Shown: positions 59,606 through 64,000 of the stretch, piece after piece
Position numbering within the stretch: position 1 is the stretch's first letter
Layout of the letters: every line of letters begins with the position of its first letter
Origin: Paenibacillus tyrphae
GTDB taxonomy: Bacteria > Bacillota > Bacilli > Paenibacillales > NBRC-103111
Direction of reading: 5' to 3'
Assembly (NCBI RefSeq): GCF_000722545.1
Contig: NZ_JNVM01000023.1
Span: 56,091-120,090, forward strand
DNA length: 64,000 nucleotides
Translations under genes and position numbers: made by a program
The notes under the pieces: model-generated
What the model was told of the DNA's origin: nothing
Seen by the model: the letters and a program-made list of their open reading frames with translations, nothing else
Database searches by the model: none

Positions 59606-60937
59606 ATGATAAACCTTAATCATGCGGATTTGGTTGTCGCCGGCGGAGGGTTGTCGGGAAGCCGTGTGGTCATCCACGTATTGAACCGATTGCTGGAAGC
59701 GGGCAAGGAAACGGGAGAAAAGCCGATCGAAATCGTCATGATTGACCGTTTCGGCGAATTCGGACGCGGGATTCCTTACGGGAAACAAAGCCCGTCCGGA
59801 TTTTTGCTGATCGAACCGGCTGCCCAATCGACGCCGAAAGAGTTTCGGGATTGGCTGTCGCTGCATTATAAGGAACTTGTCCATGAAGGCGTGCATCATG
59901 AAGATCGATTGCTGCAGGCTTGGATATTTCGCTATAAGGAGCAGCTCGAAAGTGGGCAGGTAGACGAGCTTTATGTGCCCCGGAAGCTGTTCGGCTTCTA
60001 CGTCGAGCGCTTGCTTCGCCAAACGGTGCAGCTGGCGGAAGAGCGAAATTTGGCCAAGGTTGGGTTCGTTACAGGAGAGGTAACGGATGTCGAACCGGAG
60101 GATTCCGGCTTTACGATCCGGCTGGCTGACGATTCAAGCTTTCATAGCCGGGCGTTCGTGCTGGCGACGGGATGCATTCCGCGCAGCAATAGCTTCGGCT
60201 TGAGCGTCGACGAGGGGTATATCCACGATTTATACGAGGATGCCTATGCCGGTCTGGAACAGGCGGTTGCGAAGCGAGCCAAAGCGTTCGACCGGAAGCT
60301 GGACATCTTGATCGCAGGCTCGAACGCTTCGGCGATTGAGGCGATTTATTTTTTGTCGAACCGTTCGGAGCTGCTCTCTGCCGTGCGCAGCATCAATGTC
60401 GTTTCCTCAAGCGGATATTTGCCGGGCGGCGTCTTCGAAGGGGAAGAGAACGAAGCTCTGACATCCGGCGGTCAGCGCCCGTCGGCGCGTGAGTATATCG
60501 AAATCGCTGCCCGGTTTGTAGTGGAAGGGCTTGTCACCGCCACGCAGGCAAAAATTACCCATATTGACAGCAAGGCAGACGGGCGGTTGTATATCGAGAC
60601 GGACGGACATGAGGGGAAAATCGAGCTGACGGCAGATATCTTGGTGAACTGCACCGGAGCGGGACGCGTGAACCGGACGGATTCCCCGTTGATTAGCAAT
60701 TTGCGGGCACGCGAAAATCATTTTAAAATGAACGCTTCTTTGCGGGGGTTCCAATTGCGGTCGAATTCTTACGAGCTTGAGGGAGCGGACAACGGCTTTG
60801 TCATTGGCCCTTTATTGAATCAGGATGCTCTTGAAACCCACGTGGAAAGTATACTGGCCGTGTACCGGGTAGCGGAGGAGTTAGGCAACGTCTTGTACCA
60901 ACGGTTATCCGAGACGCCGATGGCATCGAAGCGATAG
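59606..60937 (+). CDS. FAD/NAD(P)-binding oxidoreductase (YdhS/FAD_NAD-binding type)
   Basis: 443 residues. N-terminal dinucleotide motif DLVVAGGGLSGSRVVIH, EFGRGIPYGKQSPSGFLLIE (family box), a second nucleotide motif DILIAGSNASAIEAIY (about 235-250) and the NCTGAGR box. It resembles proteins annotated as FAD/NAD(P)-binding with uncertain reaction; related enzymes hydroxylate amines. GGAGCGGGAGAG precedes ATG 59606. Co-encoded with a GNAT, a pairing also seen in siderophore-type pathways, but no other such genes are near. Confidence 0.85.
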   Translation: MINLNHADLVVAGGGLSGSRVVIHVLNRLLEAGKETGEKPIEIVMIDRFGEFGRGIPYGKQSPSGFLLIEPAAQSTPKEFRDWLSLHYKELVHEGVHHEDRLLQAWIFRYKEQLESGQVDELYVPRKLFGFYVERLLRQTVQLAEERNLAKVGFVTGEVTDVEPEDSGFTIRLADDSSFHSRAFVLATGCIPRSNSFGLSVDEGYIHDLYEDAYAGLEQAVAKRAKAFDRKLDILIAGSNASAIEAIYFLSNRSELLSAVRSINVVSSSGYLPGGVFEGEENEALTSGGQRPSAREYIEIAARFVVEGLVTATQAKITHIDSKADGRLYIETDGHEGKIELTADILVNCTGAGRVNRTDSPLISNLRARENHFKMNASLRGFQLRSNSYELEGADNGFVIGPLLNQDALETHVESILAVYRVAEELGNVLYQRLSETPMASKR

Positions 60938-61023
60938 CGACGATCCTACCCGAGGACCTCGTGCTTTCGGAGAGGAAGCGAACGCCTCTCCTTGTTATTT
61001 TCCTCTTGGAAGGGAGAGTTCCG

Positions 61024-61671
61024 ATGATCATCTATCAATTGCCTTCGCGGGAACGACAGCTCGCGCTCACGTTCGACGACGGTCCGAATCCGGTCTATAC
61101 TCCGCAAATTCTGGATTTGTTTAAGAAGCATCAGGCTTATGCCACTTTTTTCGTCATTGGTTCCTATGCCAAGCAATACCCGGATCTCCTTCGCCGGATT
61201 GTTGAAGAAGGGCACGAAATAGGGAACCATACGTACAGCCATCCGGTTTTGCCCGAATGCGAAAGGCAGGATGTTTATAACGAGCTGGAGACGACGAACG
61301 GAATTATTCGAGAAATTACAGGAATAGAGCCCTCCTTGTTTCGCCCTCCATACGGCGAATTCAATAAGCATACCGTCGAGGCGGCCGATCGGCTCGGGCT
61401 CCATACGGTGATATGGCCGGATCATCAAAACACGAAGGACTGGAGTCTCCCGGGCGCTGAGACAATTGTGGAGCGAGTGCTGGAAACGCTGCAAACGGGT
61501 GATATTATTTTATTTCACGACGGCAGCGGAGACGATCCGGACGAGGACCGCAGCCAGACGGTACAAGCTATCGAGATGCTGCTTCCGCTTTTGATTGGCA
61601 ATAACTACAAATTGGTAACCGTGTCCCGGATGATGAGCAGTTATAATGAAGCGATGATGTTGCACGCCTAG
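61024..61671 (+). CDS. Polysaccharide deacetylase (NodB domain)
   Basis: 215 residues. The CE4 motifs are complete: LTFDDGPNPVYTP (motif 1), HEIGNHTYSHP (metal His pair), RPPYGEFN (motif 3), and the late DIILFHDGSG. No signal peptide is visible with ATG 61024, so a cytoplasmic or non-classically exported enzyme; an in-frame upstream start at 60961 adds a weakly hydrophobic stretch (LLVIFLLEG) and could matter. Removes N-acetyl groups from chitin oligomers or peptidoglycan. Confidence 0.9.
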   Translation: MIIYQLPSRERQLALTFDDGPNPVYTPQILDLFKKHQAYATFFVIGSYAKQYPDLLRRIVEEGHEIGNHTYSHPVLPECERQDVYNELETTNGIIREITGIEPSLFRPPYGEFNKHTVEAADRLGLHTVIWPDHQNTKDWSLPGAETIVERVLETLQTGDIILFHDGSGDDPDEDRSQTVQAIEMLLPLLIGNNYKLVTVSRMMSSYNEAMMLHA

Positions 61672-61777
61672 GAGTTTTTATATTAAATAATGCATATTTA
61701 TACAAAAATATGTATTTATATTATCTCCTTCTGTCCTCCTCCCTTGCAGTGAGTTCGGCAATTCATAGCATAGTTCA

Positions 61778-61818
61778 TGGACTTGATTATGGTTCTCCGT
61801 AATCGGGTCCTTTTTGTT
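61778..61818 (+). terminator. Terminator after the deacetylase gene
   Basis: GGACTTGATTA/TAATCGGGTCC stem with G-U pairs, then TTTTTGTTTTTTTT. Confidence 0.8.
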
Positions 61819-61931
61819 TTTTTTGGATTCGTAATAGACAGGCTCTGAAAATTTTTGGTTGAGGGAAGAAACAAAACGGCTGCGTACGACGTCCTGTATT
61901 TATAAGTAGGGCTGCTGAAAGGCGGGAGAAA

Positions 61932-62420
61932 ATGAACGGAATGAACGGATGGAAAGTAAGGATGCGGATGGCCGTTGCCGCCGCTTTATTCGGCATCGGA
62001 TTGCTCAGTGCTTGCAATGACGAGGCGGGAAAAGATTTTGCCGCCGAAAAACGGACGTGGGGCCAGCCGCATCATATTCAGGCGGAAGATATTGTGAGCC
62101 TGATCGTTACCGATTCGTCGGGCAATACAGGTTCGATCGTTTCTCGGGATGCGATCGGACAGTTTCTCGAAGCGATACAGGAAGCATCTGCGGAGACGGC
62201 CAAGCTGGACATTCGCCCCCCCGACATGTTGATGGCTCTGAACTTGAAGGATGGCAGAGAGCACCTGCTGTACTTTTGGCTTGCTCATAATAACGACCGT
62301 TTGTTCGTAGACCCGGGTCGTTCCACAGAGCACTATACGTTGACGGCAGAAGGGAAAAACATGATTTTACATTTATTGGACGAGACGAGAAAAAGCTTGA
62401 ATTCGCGGTTTTATGCGTAA
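61932..62420 (+). CDS. Putative lipoprotein of unknown function
   Basis: 162 residues. Signal sequence with lipobox LLSAC (Cys28). Mature part with a beta-rich domain (EDIVSLIVTDSSGNTGSIVS, MLMALNLKDGREHLLYFWL, TEHYTLTAEGKNMI) that looks like a small sensor or YcdB-like anchor, though no family is certain. GGCGGGAGAAA precedes the ATG. Last accessory gene before rnhB. Confidence 0.75.
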   Translation: MNGMNGWKVRMRMAVAAALFGIGLLSACNDEAGKDFAAEKRTWGQPHHIQAEDIVSLIVTDSSGNTGSIVSRDAIGQFLEAIQEASAETAKLDIRPPDMLMALNLKDGREHLLYFWLAHNNDRLFVDPGRSTEHYTLTAEGKNMILHLLDETRKSLNSRFYA

Positions 62421-62511
62421 GGGGATAGGCAGGTCCCGAATCCTGCGGTATAATGGAACATCATGGCGAATGACAAGGTCGAATTTTGGTGCAGGAAATG
62501 CGGGTGAGGAA

Positions 62512-63120
62512 ATGCTGGAATACGAACAAGAGCTCTGGGGTCGAGGAAGGACGCTCGTGGCCGGAGTTGATGAGGTCGGACGTGGCTGCTTATTCGGCGA
62601 TGTGGTGGCTGCAGCGGTTATTTTGCCAAAAGGTCTGGTGCTCGAAGGCGTCGACGATTCGAAGAAGTTAAGCGAGAAGAAGCGGGAAGCTTTATATGAT
62701 GTGATCCGCCAGGAGGCGCTGTCCATCGGCATCGGGGTAGCGGACGTCGACACGATCGAACGGATCAATATTAAGCAGGCGGCACGGCTCGCGATGAAAC
62801 GTGCGGTCGAACAACTGGCCCCCGTTCCCGATTCGCTGCTTGTCGATGCCGAGAAAGTCGATGTGGACGTGGAGCAGCTTGCCGTTATACACGGTGATGC
62901 TTTAAGCCAGTCGATCGCGGCCGCTTCCATTATTGCCAAGGTGACTCGGGACCGCATGTGCTTGCAATGGGATATGAAATTTCCGGAGTACGGCATTGCG
63001 ATACATAAAGGATATGCGACAAAAATGCATCGGGAGCGTCTGACGGAGTATGGTCCGTCGCCGATGCATCGCAAAACGTTTCTAAGAAACATCGTTTACG
63101 AACAGCAGGTGCTGTTCTAG
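62512..63120 (+). CDS. rnhB: Ribonuclease HII
   Basis: 202 residues. Catalytic acidic residues in GVDEVGRGCLFGDVV and VDAEKVDV, plus DDSKKLSEKKRE and SIIAKVTRDR. Removes RNA from RNA-DNA hybrids. ATG 62512 is chosen because TATAAT at 62450-62455 puts the transcription start near 62461 and GGGTGAGG precedes it; ATG 62470 is an alternative. Returns to the Bacillus order rbgA-rnhB-ylqG after the insertion. Confidence 0.96.
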   Translation: MLEYEQELWGRGRTLVAGVDEVGRGCLFGDVVAAAVILPKGLVLEGVDDSKKLSEKKREALYDVIRQEALSIGIGVADVDTIERINIKQAARLAMKRAVEQLAPVPDSLLVDAEKVDVDVEQLAVIHGDALSQSIAAASIIAKVTRDRMCLQWDMKFPEYGIAIHKGYATKMHRERLTEYGPSPMHRKTFLRNIVYEQQVLF

Positions 63121-63254
63121 CAATTGCAAGTCTGCGCTGAAAAAAGCCCGGCGGTTAGCCGATATATACAGTGAACCGGAAATGCAGCCGGCAGGGAGTC
63201 GTTCAAGCGGTGCCCAGGCCGGCTTTATTTGTATAGATGGAAGGAGCGGCAGCG

Positions 63255-64000
63255 ATGAATATCAGCGGATTGATCCGGGGATTGACGGGCGACGCGCAGG
63301 CGGCGGAGCCGAAAGCTTTGGAGCTCAAGGTCGGGCAAGTGGTGAAGGGCATGGTGCTTCAAGTCGGACCGGAGCAGGATGCTGTGGTTAATATCGGCGG
63401 GGTGCAGGTGCGGGCACAGCTCGAAGCGCCACTGAAGCCGGGGGAAGTGACGATGCTTCAAGTGCAGCCGGAATCGTCGGGCGGACAGGTGGTCCTTAAG
63501 CCGCTGCAGTCGAACATGCAAATATCGGACGGATCTCTTGCGGATATCGTGAAAACGATGGGACTCCCTGATTCTCCGGCAAACCGGCAGTTGGTGCAGC
63601 TTCTGAATCAGGCCGGAGTTGCGTTGACGAAAGAGAATATACAGGCGTTTGCGAAGCTGCAGGCTCAAATGCCTCCGAATATGCAGCAAGAAGCATGGCT
63701 TTCTTCGGCGGTCATCGCGTTTCAAAAAGGACTGCCGCTGACTCCGGAGACGGTAGCATCGGTGCGGCAGGCGGTGCAGGGTCCGCCGTTTCATGAGGTC
63801 TTGGATCAGCTCGGACAGCTTGCAGGACGCGAGCTGGAAGGGAACGCTTCGCTGTCGCCGCAAAGCCGCGAGCTGCTGCAAACCGTACGGCAGCTTGTTC
63901 AACAGCTTCGCGATACGGCGAGCTTGCTGATCGGGGCGAAACCCGACGGTGGAGAGGGGACGCCCGTTGGGGCGCAGCCGGGAGCGGGCGCAGGCGCGGG
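63255..64000 (+). CDS. YlqG-like flagellar hook-length-control-type protein (3' cut by window edge)
   Basis: Open from ATG 63255 (AAGGAGCGG upstream) to the window end, 248 codons. MNISGLIRGLTGD start, a beta-rich first part (VGQVVKGMVLQVGPEQDAVV, VQVRAQLEAPLKPGEV), then helical Gln/Pro-rich sequence ending in Gly/Ala repeats. Position right after rnhB matches B. subtilis ylqG, a FliK-like protein of unconfirmed role. Confidence 0.75.
   Translation, partial: MNISGLIRGLTGDAQAAEPKALELKVGQVVKGMVLQVGPEQDAVVNIGGVQVRAQLEAPLKPGEVTMLQVQPESSGGQVVLKPLQSNMQISDGSLADIVKTMGLPDSPANRQLVQLLNQAGVALTKENIQAFAKLQAQMPPNMQQEAWLSSAVIAFQKGLPLTPETVASVRQAVQGPPFHEVLDQLGQLAGRELEGNASLSPQSRELLQTVRQLVQQLRDTASLLIGAKPDGGEGTPVGAQPGAGAGA

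Noticed and set aside
1..64000. CRISPR array, tRNA or rRNA genes, IS elements, prophage genes
   Set aside because: I looked for regularly spaced repeats, cloverleaf or CCA ends, rRNA-like blocks, transposases and integrases and saw none.

Overview
The window is a chromosomal segment of a spore-forming, Gram-positive Firmicute, most likely a Paenibacillus or close relative. The grounds are: sporulation genes (a SpoVIF-family protein, YlbJ); strong GGAGG ribosome binding sites with occasional TTG and GTG starts; the Bacillus-type gene order rsmD-coaD-ylbJ-sepM-tmcAL-yceD-rpmF and fapR-plsX-fab-rnc-smc-ftsY-ylxM-ffh-rpsP-khpA-rimM-trmD-rplS-lepB-rbgA-rnhB-ylqG; Bacillus-type LexA boxes; and several protein families seen mainly in Paenibacillaceae. 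Identification is by reading alone; no database search was run.

Layout. 1-1115: the 3' end of recG and a spoVIF-like gene. 1.2-28.4 kb: an accessory stretch separating recG from the core block. It holds a Tat-exported beta-helix protein; a flavohemoglobin (hmp) under a Crp/Fnr-type site beside a divergently oriented Crp-family regulator; an SOS-controlled Y-family polymerase with a YolD-like partner; a membrane-anchored coiled-coil protein; a START/AHSA1 protein; a YkvI-like permease; a five-gene cassette built around a glutathionylspermidine-synthase-type amidoligase and a DUF350 membrane protein, preceded by two riboregulator-like leaders; two tandemly duplicated chitin-active lytic monooxygenases (AA10); a small SOS-type operon (WYL, winged helix, YolD); a Fur-boxed MFS exporter beside a GntR regulator; and a patchy, AT-rich zone (23.3-28.2 kb) with truncated genes, a secreted HKD nuclease/phospholipase lipoprotein and secreted proteins of unknown role.

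28.4-52.2 kb: the conserved core. It covers rRNA methylation, CoA synthesis, sporulation, tRNA modification, ribosomal proteins, a complete type II fatty acid initiation/elongation cluster under FapR, RNase III, chromosome condensation (Smc), the SRP pathway (FtsY, YlxM, Ffh), ribosome maturation, tRNA methylation, signal peptidase and the 50S assembly GTPase RbgA. 52.3-62.4 kb: an insertion between rbgA and rnhB containing a MOSC protein, nagA and an RpiR regulator divergent from a cytoplasmic GH20-type hexosaminidase, a MATE exporter, a GNAT enzyme with a flavoprotein, a polysaccharide deacetylase and a lipoprotein. 62.5-64 kb: rnhB and the start of ylqG resume the core order.

Functional themes. 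Chitin and amino-sugar use appears twice: secreted oxidative chitin cleavage by the AA10 pair, and intracellular GH20/NagA processing with an RpiR sensor. Stress control is visible in the DNA as LexA boxes, a TGTGA-N6-TCACA site and a Fur box. The most unusual stretch is 10.6-14.1 kb, where overlapping mini-ORFs, mutually exclusive hairpins and a second structured leader precede the amidoligase cassette.
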